Part shown: in pieces, positions 36,628 to 49,026 of the stretch
How the letters are laid out: each line of letters opens with the position of its first letter
How positions within the stretch are numbered: the first letter of the stretch is position 1
Assembly: GCA_018873245.2 (NCBI GenBank)
Contig: JAEMBT020000002.1
Span: 744,001-808,000 of the forward strand
Source: Archegozetes longisetosus
Taxonomy: Eukaryota; Arthropoda; Arachnida; Sarcoptiformes; Trhypochthoniidae
DNA: 64,000 bases
Direction of reading: 5' to 3'
The notes under the pieces: model-generated
What the model was told of the DNA's origin: nothing
Databases searched by the model: none
What the model saw: the letters and a program-made list of their open reading frames with translations, nothing else
Position numbers and translations under genes: made by a program

Positions 36628-39266
36628 AAATGATGTAGCATATTCCATTAATTGTTTTTAAAACACTTAAAATACAAGTAAACTAAAATCTATTTTCGCG
36701 CACAATCAAAGGAAACAAAACGAAGCAGTTTTTTTACTTTTCTACAGTCAAAAATCATTTACTGATATAAAGCACTAAAATATGAATAACCAGGGAAAAA
36801 GTTGACAAAATTTTCAATATTCAAAGTTTACATATAATTGAAATAAATAATGACTGAGAACATCATAGTATTGACTGAGCATAAAGTATTAGTTTACTTA
36901 TCAGTATTTTTGACGAGGAAAGTTGTGTATGACATCAGCATATCAACTTTTTGCTTTGAGATTCGACCCCTAAAAATTAAAATTTTGTTCACCGCTTCGT
37001 TTTTGCTTCCCATGATTGTACCTAATACTAAGCATTGGCAATTTAACACAATTTTGTGGCGTCTTTCATGCAAAACTTGAAGTCCAATACATTGATTACT
37101 ATCTACTCAATGAAAGATTGATTAGTTCTTTATTTTTGCCCGTTAGATTATATGAGGCTTTGGCTACAAAAGAAATCTCTTCTTTACTTTTAAATATGAA
37201 AAAGACTTCCTTAATAATGATAAAACCCAAACCAAAAAGTCGATATTCAATATTGAGCAGAATTTATGAATTGCAATGGGGCTTAAGTGTGACTTAACCA
37301 AATTGCCTTAATGTGAAGGAACACGAGTTTGGGGCTGAAATTTTAACAATTAAAACTTAGCTGCGCTAAGGTTCTGTAGGCTAAATCTAGACAAAATCTA
37401 ATATGAAGGCGCTAGTCAAAGAGTAGCCTCGCTCTAACGCTTAGAAAACTAAGAGAACTTAAGAAAAAGTTTAAGTTTTTAGGTCAGAAATTGAATCATT
37501 ATTAATCAAATTTGTTCAAGACGCTTATCTTCGAACTCTCTATCATAATTAACACATTTTTCTTACAAGCTCTTAGATATTGACAAGCTTATGAAACACA
37601 TAGCTAAGTCCAATTTTAAATTTTACGAAACTTTGTATTCTTGAGAAACAGCGCCTATTTCTAAAACACAAGGATTTTGCATGATATTTTTGAAAAATCT
37701 AATTAAAAGACAGCAAAATCTGTCAAAAAAGAAAATCAAATTCAAAATTTAAATAAATCATCAAATTAATACTCTTTAATTGTACGTAAATATCGAATGA
37801 AATGAATTGTAGAGATTTTGTTTGAATAAAAAATTTTCATTTTTTGTACTAAGAAAAAATTTATGTTACAGTAAATGTGGAGTGTTTTTATTTAACTTAA
37901 AACAAGTGAATTAAGTCAACTTTTTGAAACAGAATTTTATTAATGAATCATTAGTTTAATAAAATGTTATGGGATGAGTTTTAATATTGAATTGAGGGAT
38001 ATATTACTAATGATTTCGTTATCAGAAGGAAAATTGCAAATTAGTTAAGCCCTTTAACGATCTTTGTAAAAGAGCAGAGGCTACTCTTCGACTAAAATCT
38101 TCAAATACAAGATTACGAGTTATAAAATTTTGAAAAGTCGCCCTTAACTTAAGTGTTAATTGTGAATAAGGCTGATTAAGTTTTAGTCGTTGACTAATCG
38201 AATATTTTTTTTGAATATGGGCCTTACGCTTGTGATTAAGACATCAAAAAGTGTACATTAAAACATATTCATATAAGTTTTGATCTCAGTTAATTTTTGG
38301 ACTCTATTTTCATCTTATATAATAAAGATTTAAACTATTGCTTTTAAATGAAAATCAGATAAAACCCTAAGACTCACCAAAAACTGTTTCTTTTGAAGGA
38401 CTCCTCATATGTAAATAAGAACAAACGAGAGTAAAGTAATTTAGGAAAATGACCTATTTTTCAAACTTATTATGTAATGAAACTAGTACTAAGCTCAACT
38501 TTACGATCGAATGAGTTACGAGATATTAGCTATTCAATTGTATTGATTAGATGAGGATCATTTGTAAGCTTTTTTAATTGAAGAAAATTGATAGATCATT
38601 CTTCCATACAGTAAATTGCTTGAAACCGATAGTTAACGTTCGCTGTAATGAGAGACACACAGGATATTATACATGAATTGATGTATACCTGAGCCAAACT
38701 CTTGCTTTCACGATCACAGAAATTCATTATTAAGGTTTAGTTATAACCAGTTGTTACTCTATGAGTACATCACAAAAAATTACGATTTTTGCATAATTTT
38801 TTATTTTAGAAAGTAGACGCTTAAATTCTCTCCTTGTTAGATAAGTAATTCAGAAATTCGTTAAAAATAATAGTGTATTATAATAGTAAAAGTTGGGTAT
38901 TTTTATTGTGGAAATATAAGTTAATTTATATACAAATACTCTTGCTGAAAAATTTTGAATCAAAATAAATCGATTTGGAAAAGTAATAGCAATTTAAACA
39001 TGAAGATTAAAAATCCTTGAGACTATCGATGTTTTCTGATGGTTACAAATTTTTTCAAATTATAAATGAGCCTTTAAAACGTAGCTGATTAATATAGATA
39101 AGCAGAAACTTATTCCAATGAGTTATCTTTGAAAATATTAGACAAAAAATTCGTTGAAACTTTCAATGCGAAGGTAGACTTAGAATCTTGCCTTCAAATC
39201 AGTAAACAAAATGATTTTAAAAAAATAATTAGCCTTCGTATTCATGTAAATATTATTCATTAATAG
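36628..39266. other. Intergenic, 2.6 kb
   Basis: Overlapping frames at 36850-37297 (plus) have no domain I recognise. A candidate inverted-repeat element lies at 37413-38094. Otherwise nothing. Confidence 0.35.
37413..38094. mobile_element. Possible DNA-transposon remnant with TAGTC ends
   Basis: TAGTCAAAGAGTAGCCTC at the left and the complement of TAGTCGAAGAGTAGCCTC at the right form an 18-base inverted repeat 680 bp apart. No flanking duplication is visible and no transposase frame exists. Confidence 0.4.
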
Positions 39267-42200
39267 TTAAACTTCTGAAAAGCTCTCAAATAAAGCAACC
39301 AAAGGGACAAAAATAGATCTAGATCTTATTTGATTTTGCTTCTTCTTAGGAATGGTTAGTTTACTACATAGATCACTTCCAGGGTCCAGATATTGAGCAC
39401 AAACCTGAGAGCAAAAATAAAAGTAATTTTAAGGAAAATGTCAAATATTATATTTCGTAAGACTCACTAAATTTAGTGCATTTCCAGCTATCGAGTCAAC
39501 AAAATCAATGATTGTGTTAACTTTTGCTTGAGTACACGAAGGAATTTTAGGTGCAATCGCAATCCCACATGCTTTCATCGCATCGTATTGACTAATAAAA
39601 TCAAAAACATATTTTCTAAAATCTGTTTTCATAAGGTTCACTCATTAAATTGGAGCAGAAATTTATAATTATAAGTATCAGACAACTAAATTTAATCAAA
39701 TTATTCGAACTGAATATTATCAACATGAGTCCCATCTAATTTTATGCACTTATCCCATCTCATTGACAATTGTTGTACTCCAGCGGCAAACCACTCTTTA
39801 GGCCTTTCTCGACAACACCGATTGACTGTTACCACAACACCACTTTGACTTTGGAATCTCCATCCTTTTAAAGATGTTTTCAGTCTACTAAAGAGGTATT
39901 AATCTACTGGAGCCAAATAAAGGCTAAATGAGGGTATGGGAGCACTTCTATCCTAATACCTTGAAGAGTTTCAGTGGTGTGTCCAGCAGTATGTGCGGAA
40001 GCATTACCCTGTTGAACAGTGCAATTTGTGGATCAATATCGGGTTTGTTTTTCTTATTGCAGCAAAAATTTGAGACCTTAAAACTTGAAAATAGAATTTA
40101 TTGGCTGTCTGGCTATTTGGTACAAAGTGGTTAAGAATAACCCTCCAGAGTACCAAACAGAATTCATCATAACTTTGAGGTCAGACTTTGAAGTGCAAAC
40201 CTTTTTGAGTTTCGGAGAAGTCAGATGTCTCCATTGCCTTGACTGTTGTCTTGCCTTTTGATCATAGAATGATATACGAGTTTCATCTGTAGCAATTATC
40301 TGCTTTAAGAATTGCTATCCCTCTGTGATATCGTTCTAAGATTCTGTTCACTGATAGCAGCACGAGTTTTCTTGACTGAGATTCTTTGGGACGCAAACTG
40401 CATTAACTTTAAGTTTAAATACTCCCTTAAAATAGATGTACACTTGCTGAAGACATATTAGCTTCTTCTGTGATGCTTGCAGCTGGTTTTCTTAATTAAA
40501 TTTGCTATAAATGCAATTCTTAATCTAGTAACAACAGTTAGTGGACGGTCACTTCTTGGATTGCCTCAAGAGAATCTCTTACATTTGTAGTCAAATTATG
40601 CTACTTATAAACACAAGTCTTTTTAACGGCTAATTTCTCGCAAGTTTTATTCGGTTCAACGCTTTCTCTAACAAGAAAATCTATTACTACACGCTAGCGT
40701 TCCATTATATCATCCATTGGTACCCACTGATAGAGATCACTTTAGTCATAGTTTTAATTATGGAAAACAGTATAACACGTGTTATATTGCACATTCAAGT
40801 AAAGGGAAGATACCAATTTGCAAGGTTATCAAAGCTACGCTTTTGTTTAGTCATGAGTGTAATAGATAAGTCAATTTTTGCGCCAATTTAATGAATGAGT
40901 CTTATAGATAAATATTTTGAGAACCTTGAAGCAAATCTAATACGAATAGGTTAAATTAATGCAAAACATTAATTTCAAAATTAGTGTTGAAAAATGATTA
41001 CCATATTTAAACCTTATCACCCAAAATTAGAACTCGAACATACCAAAATTATGTAATATATACCTTATTCTAGTCACTAAATTCTCGAGAGCCAAACTCT
41101 ATACAACAAATACTTTAATAGAAATTTTTCCAAAAAGTCAATTTAATTCGTTTCTATTTAAGAAGTAAACGGCTAAACTCAGTTTGGTTTAAGAATTGTT
41201 ATTTAACGCTTTGATTTGACAACTACTCTATGGAAATATTGATATGCTAGTGAAAACTTGAATAATAATTCCAGAGTAATATTTTAGTAAAGTATTCTGT
41301 TGATGATGGCTTTCGATCACAGTCTGTCCTCGATTTTGTCAACTGGTTTTAAAGGTACTAGTGGCTTCTGCGGGGTCTATAATGATAAGTAGGATTGTCG
41401 CAACAAAGGTTTTAGCAAAACCCCGAATTATAGATTTGAAGCACCTATGTCTCTATCAATGTCTCGATTTTGTCAAATTTAGTTTAAAAACTGGAAATTT
41501 AACTTCAGAAATTTTCCAATTTAAACTTCTTTTTAATAATTTCGATCTCATGTCAAAAGAAACATTCAATTATTGAATAAGTTAATAGAAAATCATTGAG
41601 AAATAGCTAATATAAAGGCCTTTATGATCTAGGAAAGTTTTTTGGCCATAGTCGCATTTTGGAAAAATTCGACTTAGCAATAAGATTTCATAGTACTGAA
41701 GAGTTGTCAAAACCGAAATCAGACTGTATTATGAAGCTCTACTCAGGGTTTACTAAAAAGATTGATAATTTTAGAGATGAATTTACTCAAAGCTGAGATC
41801 TACACAATCCTATGTCAGATGAAAGTATGATCTGTTGGTTGTAGAGAGACCTCAAAATGCATATAATTCTGGTAAAGTCCGTATGTTTAGCAACGCAGTT
41901 CTCATAGATATCGACTCATTGTTAAAACTTTTCACATAAAGAATATAACTTTAGGCTCGATGAGCTTTGTTATAACGAAACCTAACTGGACATAAATTTT
42001 TTCAATTTTATGTTAGGGTAATGTTTAATTGGTAACCTCTTATAGCGATAGAAATAGTTAATTCTGGAGTAAATCTTAAATTATTTAGATTCTAAGGATA
42101 AAGCATACCAACAAGCCATCGGTAACTTTTGTTTGTCATCAGCGTGTTGAGTACCAAGAAGGTTGTCAATTGTTTTAGCGAAACACTTATCCAATTCATC

Positions 42201-42634
42201 CTTACCATCATTTGCACATTTGGATGCAGATAATAGTGTTTCCAATCGTTTCGATGATTTTTTGCACAATTGCTTCATTACCGTATTGATCGAATAGATC
42301 GCAACAGACAGCACCTGTTTTGGTAAGCCTTTCAGACATCTTTTATTTATATCATCAAAAGTCGATATAAGAGATTTGGTTTCACTAAAACAAAAATATC
42401 TTTAAAAGTCCGTAGACTTTTTTGACAAAAAAATTTTGATTACTTGCAGTAGTTAGGAACTTCTTGCTTCGATTCAGGGAATTCTCTTCCAGAATTACCG
42501 AAAGTTAACAACCTAGCTGTCAATTCATCTATTCTCTTATAAGCTCTTTGGCCACAATCATAGCGTCTATGCGCTTTAATTGATGAATTACTCGAAAAAT
42601 ATAGTACAAACATCAAATATATGAAAATTTTCAT
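39267..42634 (-). CDS. Secreted 12-cysteine protein, DUF1397-like (member E), four exons
   Basis: Exons 42634-42444, 42384-42109, 39591-39468 and 39404-39267 join in frame to 242 codons. The first three junctions follow the family pattern; the last intron (39467-39405, 63 bp, GTGAGT...CAG) splits what is one exon in all other members, exactly between the codons for NALNL and VC. Signal peptide at residues 1-20, GNSGREFPE in exon 1, LKGLPKQV and KLPMAC in exon 2, and all 12 cysteines retained. Intron 2 is 2.5 kb and contains a mariner remnant (39700-40870). The distant exon 3 was assigned to this gene because it fits the phase, lies on the same strand and has no closer partner. Function unknown, presumably extracellular. 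Confidence 0.7.
39700..40870 (-). mobile_element. mariner transposase remnant in intron 2 of member E
   Basis: On the minus strand a mariner-like C-terminus is recognisable: GVQQLSMRWDKCIKLDG near 39790-39740, preceded by a frameshifted S-P-x-L-A-P-x-D type segment (SFSLYLAPVD near 39930) and LKTSLKGW. Further upstream pieces follow up to about 40750. Many stops and frameshifts are present. The terminal repeats could not be placed, so both ends are approximate. Confidence 0.7.
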
Positions 42635-42731
42635 TTTGCTTCAAGAATAATTCAAAAAGTTATTGAAGGTAAGATCTTATGACCAAAAATTTTATCTGAG
42701 AAAAATTTTCGAATAAACTAAAACACAACTA

Positions 42732-42739
42732 TTTATATC
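42732..42739 (-). promoter_or_regulatory. TATA box of member E
   Basis: GATATAAA on the minus strand, about 98 bp upstream of the ATG. Confidence 0.45.
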
Positions 42740-44031
42740 TCAACAAAGCGTATATGTAATTTTAAGAAATTTCTTATTAGTCTTAATATTCATTTCAATG
42801 TCAACCTTGATAGAAAAATAATTTTTTAAAGAGCGAGAACGTGTTAAAAGTGGATAAGTTTTCGGAATTTCTATCATTATAATAGAGGTTAGATTTTTTC
42901 TTGAAAACTTCAGCATCAATTCATTTATCTTTTATAAAATCGAAAATATTTTAGGATGAAAATCCAGTTGGTTTAGTTTTTGCAACTCTTACGAACCTAT
43001 CTTTGGTATAGTTCTCTTGCAACTATAACTTGAAGTTTAAAACTACTTCATCAAAAATTGGTTTACATTCGACGATCAGTTAACTTTAAGAAATGAAAAT
43101 TTTTAGTCCATATCATTTTTGATGTTTTAATTATTATAATGTTTTTAAAATTATCACATGATCCAAAAGTATTTGTTACCTCACCCTTTCGTAACTTCGA
43201 GTTTTATCAATAATTAAACTATTTTAATCAATAAGGAGAAAGTAGACAAGCTATTCAACTTTTTGAATGTGGAATGTAATTTGATGTGTGAGATACTAGG
43301 CTCAGTCTCGGCTCAGTAAAAATGAGATTATGTCTATTATTACTAATAGACTACTAGTTTATTACTCAAAGTTATCAGCTTTGAAATTTTCGTCAACATT
43401 TTTTCTTTAAATTTTAATTTGATAAACTATCCAACTTTTAATATGATTGTAGAAATCTAAAAAATTCTTTGTCTTAGCGCTGATCTGATTTGTAACTAGT
43501 ATTTATGAAGTTTCACTTTGAGCAGGATTTACTGTAATAACAAAATTGAGTATCAATTCAAATGTTACAAAAGTGTCTGAAATCCACTCAAAAATCTAAT
43601 GATGCTGAATGAAAGAAATACGTGTTGCTTCATATTTATTCGATTAAATTTTTATATCTATTTTAATTATGAACATAGAAAATTTTTCAATGTAATTCAT
43701 ACTAAATTATTTTCTTTATAAGATATTTAAAGTAAAAGAGTTGAAAACTATTAAGTTAGATAACTGGGTCATCCTTGAGCTATATATGTCCTTCATGTTA
43801 AAAATACAATAAGTTCCCGTTTTGAAATTCTTTCATGAAAAATTTTTCCAAGCTCATCTTCATATAAGAATAATTGTTAACTTTTGCTAGAGACAGATAT
43901 TATTTAGTTTCACCTCTGAAATCTTAAATTTCAACTTAAGAAAAAATCAAATCATTTGGATATATATATAACAATTAAAAATAGCAGATTTTCTTTATAG
44001 ACAAAAATTTTTACATCATTATTATCCAAAG
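42740..44031. other. Intergenic
   Basis: AT-rich, no gene or repeat recognised. Confidence 0.35.
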
Positions 44032-45672
44032 TCAGGCCTCTGGAAAACTTTCAAATAATTCAATGATGGGTAGAAGAAAAGATTTGGGAACTCTTTGACC
44101 TTTTCTCTTTTGAGGAGCTTTAAGGCCTTCACATTTATCCGTCTCTTCGTTGTAATCACTGCAAGCAATATTCATCGCCCCAGAGCTGATTTGCTCCGAA
44201 CTTTTAACCAAGGTCTGGATGTGATCCTCAGTGCAGATATCACTCTTGGTGGCTGATGATATCAAACAATTCTTTAATCTAACAAATTCACTATAAATCA
44301 AGAAAAATATTATTTGATCGACTTTTAAGAGTTGAACCAATAATCATGTGAGAAACTTTGGAAAATATCTTTAAGAAAGATTTCATTTTTTGTCAGAGTT
44401 TCTATGAAAACTTCGATATTTATAACTAAGTTTTAAAAACTTTCTAAAAGTATAATTGAGTTGTTTCCAAAAGAATAGGGTAAGTGAATACTTTGGAAGC
44501 ATTCACTTATTTTATTCCTAAAGAAAGTCAATTAACGATAGGGTGACCATCTCTGGCTTGTCTCATGACGAACAAAAATGTAAAAGGGGGGCCCTTACAT
44601 TTTCAAAAAGAAAAATGCCGCTTTTATTTGTCATTACAAGTATTTAGATGTCAAGCAATACATTCTCATATTAAAACACTGAAAATTATTAGTCATAGTT
44701 GATTTCAAAAGTATATTTTTTCTTAGAAATGGTATCTTTCAAAGGTTATTCAAAAGTAAGAAATGCTGGTTTATATCAGATGTCAAGGCAGAAAAGATTA
44801 ATTCAACAACTTTTGCTTTTAAACAGGTGTTCAAAACATTAAATTGAATTTCTTAATCCCTTATTCGTAAAATAAATTCAATGTTTGAATATCTAAGGAA
44901 TATTTTTCTAAGCATATTTTTCAAAATGAAAATTGAAAAAACGGGACAACTAACTGTCCCGTCGAGAGTTTTTGGTCTGACGGGATTTCTGTCTTTTATC
45001 TTTAAAAAGACGGGACGGGTGGTCACCCTAATTAACGATGAAATACTGAAAAGCGTTAAAAATGTGCCCAACATACCAGCAAATCAATGGCATTTTCATT
45101 TTATCCTCAGCGTATTTGATACCTAGAATGTGTTCTATAGACTGTTTCGTGCACTTCTCTATTTCACGAGTTCCATTATTAATACACTTTCCGGCAGATA
45201 CAAGATCAATCATCTTCTTAGTTGGTGTTTTACGACACAATAATTTTCTCTGCTTTTTTGTAGAATAGATAATCACAGAAAGTACTCGTTTGACCAGACC
45301 TTTCATACATCTACTATTGAGATCTTCAATCGTTTTCATTAGACCTCTTCTATTCCTATAAAGAAAATCATTTAAAAAAATATGAAAATTAACCTGAATA
45401 TCAATAGAAAAATTCAGCTTTTCTATGAGAAAAATTAATTCTCTGAGAGTTTTTAATAAACAAATCGATTATTACTCGCATCGATTCTTCAATTCTTCGA
45501 GGGTTTCAGGAAATCTATTTTCCGGATTACTGAATTCCGACATTCGGGCTATCATTCTGTCGACTTCTTTGTAAGTATTTTTATTGCACGGCCTTTGAGC
45601 TAGTCTTTGGCCATCAACAACATTAAGGATGATAGTCAACACGATAAAAGTCACAATTTTGTAGAAAACCAT
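44032..45672 (-). CDS. Secreted 12-cysteine protein, DUF1397-like (member F)
   Basis: Exons 45672-45476, 45355-45077 and 44290-44032 join in frame to 244 codons with two phase-2 introns. The signal peptide (about residues 1-21) is followed by RPCNKNTYKEVDRMIARM. Exon 2 has MKGLVKRVLSV and a run shared with member G (LCRKTPTKK). The C-terminal half ends KSFLLPIIELFESFPEA. All 12 cysteines are present. F and G are the closest pair by shared motifs (CNKNTYKEVDR versus CNRDTYKEVDR), indicating a recent duplication. Intron 2 carries a hAT MITE only 46 bp from the exon 2 donor. Secreted; function unknown. Confidence 0.8.
44539..45030 (+). mobile_element. hAT-type MITE, family TAGGGTGACCA, copy 3
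   Basis: 492 bp, ends TAGGGTGACCATC and GGTGGTCACCCTA, with 8-bp duplication ATTAACGA at 44531-44538 and 45031-45038. It lies inside intron 2 of member F. Same orientation as copy 1. Confidence 0.9.
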
Positions 45673-45732
45673 TTTAAACAGATTCTCTGTTATTTCCCAC
45701 TATTAAACTCACTTCGATAGAAGACAATCAGT

Positions 45733-45740
45733 ATTTATAA
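45733..45740 (-). promoter_or_regulatory. TATA box of member F
   Basis: TTATAAAT on the minus strand, 61 bp upstream of the ATG. Confidence 0.5.
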
Positions 45741-46514
45741 GATTTTTTCACATTACACAAAACAAAAAATAAAGCCTTGAAAAATATCAGTATTTACAAT
45801 GAATATAACAAGAGTTGACGAGTTTTAGACTTATTGAAGCTTCATCTATTCAAACATAAGATTTCTATTGAAAAATTCATATATTTACTTTTAACGGTGT
45901 TTTAAGAAATAGAAAAAACAAGAAACAAATGAATACAAACATATGAGATAATCGACTAAATTATAGAGATTTGCTGTATTCCTCAGATTAACGGGGAAAA
46001 ACCTTTTTATTAAAAAATTGTTCTTAAGTAAGCTTTTGAGATTTCTGCAGACTTTCCTTTAGTTCATCCGCTTTCAGGTCAATGTTTTTATGAAGTTTTA
46101 TCTCTCAATTAGTGTAATGATAAGCTTAAATCAGATTAAAATTTGAAGTGTTAAAGCACTAATATCAGTATTTGGTTATTTGATTTTTGCCAAACTTTCA
46201 ATCTTAACTTTATACTAGAAGGAGGAAATAGGAAATTCATCATTAAAATGTTTGAATATTAAAGAAGTGACAAAGACAATCACACATCTAATGATAGGGA
46301 AATTACTATAATCTTGTAATAAAGATTACACCTACAGATAAAACTATTTTTCAACAACAAGTAGTAAGAAATTTTTCAGATAAATATGTAGATTGAATTC
46401 AATTTTCAGTTTTTATCCAACTACATGAATGTAATTTTAAAATTTAGGTTAAGTAAGTGGGAAATAAATTATTCAATGATATTTTTCCTTAAGAGCTGTA
46501 TTCATGCCATTAAT
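45741..46514. other. Intergenic
   Basis: AT-rich, nothing recognised. Confidence 0.35.
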
Positions 46515-46735
46515 CGGATTAACATATTTTTCCCTTGACGCATCAATACTCATGTCAAAATTACCACCATAAACACACAATTCGCCAAACTGTCTTGTCA
46601 ATCAAATCAAGTAACTATTGACATAATGAGCAACTGTTTGATATAGCTTCCAAATAAGTCCAAACACAATACCATCCAGCTTGGAAAGTGTCGCCAATCT
46701 GTTTGCATATCTATGATTTCGCCTCTGAAGTGCGA
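46515..46735 (-). pseudogene. Macin-like peptide pseudogene
   Basis: Minus-strand pieces match the macin-like gene at 48662-48967. ICKQIGDTFQAGWYC follows a stop; after a frame change GLIWKLYQTVAHYV appears; after another, CVYGGNFDMSID. At least one stop and two frameshifts are present, and several of the cysteines near the C-terminus are lost. It lies about 2 kb from the intact gene on the same strand, so it is a decayed tandem duplicate. Confidence 0.8.
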
Positions 46736-48661
46736 ACAAGGTTGAGAATGATCGAAGTAGACCTTGATAAATTATCTAGAGCAAATAGATCCATTTTTGT
46801 GAATCTATCTTATTCAATAATTTTTATTTCAACGACAAATTTATTAACTTAATTCTTGTGAGCCTTAAGTACTAGATTTTTGTCCTCATGGCTACCTGAA
46901 AAGGTTGAGTAATAATTATTATAGCTTCTAATGTAGCCTTAATCTTGAGAATAATTGACGGAAGATCTACACACTATTTTAATTGAAAAATTTTCAATGA
47001 AAACATACTTTTACTTCTAGACATTCTTTGGAGATAGGTATTCACTTGTTTGTTATTTTCTTTCGGTAGAACTAAGATTATCTATAGATAAGTACTTTTT
47101 CTCAAGATTTATTTTTTACCTGCTTTGCTACAGTAGCTGAATACTTCATTCTACCATGTAATTATCTTTTGGAACTTCAAATAAAAGCAAAAAATACACC
47201 ATATTCATTATTATTTTTTTACAACTGATGAAACAATATACCATTATGTCACTAGATTATTCTTAATGAGTATTGAGAGTTTGAATCATTTAAGCGTATG
47301 CATACAGCGTGTCCATCGTATGATTGAACAGTTAAACTTTTCTAGCATTTACATTTTAATGAGAAGTATGAGAAAATTTTAATACAAGGAAGGATCTGAT
47401 TTGAGGTTCCATTAGTACAAATCGAAGGTAAGAAATATAAAACAAATAATACGTAGTGTTCGCAAAAGTTGAACACGTTTTGAATTTTCGTCTCTATCAA
47501 CTTAATGCTATAGTATGTAAGAATTATTGGAATCAGACTTTGAGATGAGAGTAGTCCAATGTGTGCCTTTCGAACACTATATTTGTAATTTTCCATTTGA
47601 ACCGAAGGGATGATTAAACATTTTATGTTAAAGGATTTTAATATATGCATGAAAGCAACAAATCTGTTTTAATGAATATAAAAGGAGAAATTGTCTCTAA
47701 AGACTTGTTTTGATAATTAGATGTCCCACCACGTAAAATACTTTTCTGTAGTTATGCTAAGATATAGTAAGGTATTCTTTACTGCGGGACGGACTTTACT
47801 AGTACTAATAGAAAATATCACTCGAAAGATAAAGCTTTAGATTGATAAGAAAATCAAAACCTTTATCGAGCAAACGATCAATAAAGCTGATCACTTCATC
47901 TTAAACTGATGTGTATAAGAGCTCTTTTCTTAGGCATTTTGCATATGTTATTACATTCAATATTAGTTCTAATTACAATTTGAGTTGAATCGACTGAAAT
48001 TGACGGAAAATCATCACACAAACCTCAGATTCACTCATTAAATTAATTATAAGTTTTTAATTCTATAATAAATTAAATTAAAAAGATAAAGATTTTGATA
48101 CTTTTGTGTTAAACAGTTAGGTATGCATCTTATTTTTCTATCAAAAGACTGCAAAAATAATTTGCTTGCTAATATTATGTAAATAACACAACTATAATTT
48201 GTATTAACAAACGCCAAAGTTAATGACAATATTCATTTACTTTTATGTCTGTCTCAATGCTAGACTTTTGGACTAATAGAAAAGACTATGAAAACAAGTT
48301 TTGCCTTGAGAGATATTGTAATCTGAATTTAACTTTCTGTAAACATGGTTGTCAACAATACTTTGGTTAGTCAAAAAAATTCAAGAATATAGCGAGAAAT
48401 TGTGAAAATAATTGCAAACTTTATTCCAACAATGACAGTCATAATTCTCTAGACCTAAGTTTCAAAAATTTTCTACTATTATTGAAAATATTGTTGATTG
48501 TATTTTATACATACATTTCAAAAGTTTAAGAAAAATGATCACTTAATATGATCAAGATCTAATAAAGATTAAACTAATTTTTTACTGAAAAACTCCTAAC
48601 ATAGTCTTAATAATTTAAAGATTAATATCTTATTGATACTGCATCCGCAATAATCTTAATT
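46736..48661. other. Intergenic
   Basis: A 102-codon minus frame at 47650-47342 is hydrophobic in places but has no recognisable family or splice context. Otherwise AT-rich. Confidence 0.35.
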
Positions 48662-48967
48662 TTATCTGCATTCACAAGTCTGACCCCTCGGACACCAAGT
48701 GCTGGTATCATAATTACCTTTTTTAACACAGCTTCCACCACCTTTGCCCATATATCTGCACAAATCATTGCAATTGTGAACGTTATGGGCAATTCTCTGG
48801 TACAACTTCCAAATAGCTCTCGATAAAGGATCGTCACAATACCAGCCAGTCTTGAAAGTATCACCAATCCACTTGCAGATCTCGGCAGAACCAGCTTCTG
48901 ATTCTGGAATGAAGCTACAAATGACCAAAGTAGCTAACAAAAACGTAGCTAGCGCGAAAAATCTCAT
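48662..48967 (-). CDS. Macin-like cysteine-rich antimicrobial peptide
   Basis: A single-exon frame of 101 codons from ATG at 48967. Residues 1-25 form a signal peptide (MRFFALATFLLATLVICSF, cleavage likely after SEA). The mature part of about 76 residues has eight cysteines. The C-terminal spacing C-x3-C-x4-G-x2-GG-x-C-x9-CP-x4-C-x-C, with an upstream aromatic W, resembles the macins (hydramacin, theromacin), secreted antimicrobial peptides with a disulfide-stabilised fold. The segment before it (CKWIGDTFKTGWYC) is longer than in typical macins, so a lineage-specific cysteine-rich family is the alternative. A TATA box lies 52 bp upstream, arguing for this start rather than the more distal ATG at 49036. 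It sits between two members of the 12-cysteine family, on the same strand. Confidence 0.65.
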   Translation of the reverse strand: MRFFALATFLLATLVICSFIPESEAGSAEICKWIGDTFKTGWYCDDPLSRAIWKLYQRIAHNVHNCNDLCRYMGKGGGSCVKKGNYDTSTWCPRGQTCECR

Positions 48968-49018
48968 TGCTTCAGAAAAAGATTTTAAATAACTGATAAA
49001 ATTTTTCCAAATCGAAAG

Positions 49019-49026
49019 CTTATATA
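49019..49026 (-). promoter_or_regulatory. TATA box of the macin-like gene
   Basis: TATATAAG within CTCGTATATAAGCTTTCG on the minus strand, 52 bp upstream of the chosen ATG. Confidence 0.6.

Noticed and set aside
36850-37297. Overlapping plus frames of 76 and 93 codons
   Set aside because: No domain recognised; frames overlap out of phase.
47342-47650. 102-codon minus frame with hydrophobic stretches
   Set aside because: No family match and no support from TATA, splice or paralog.
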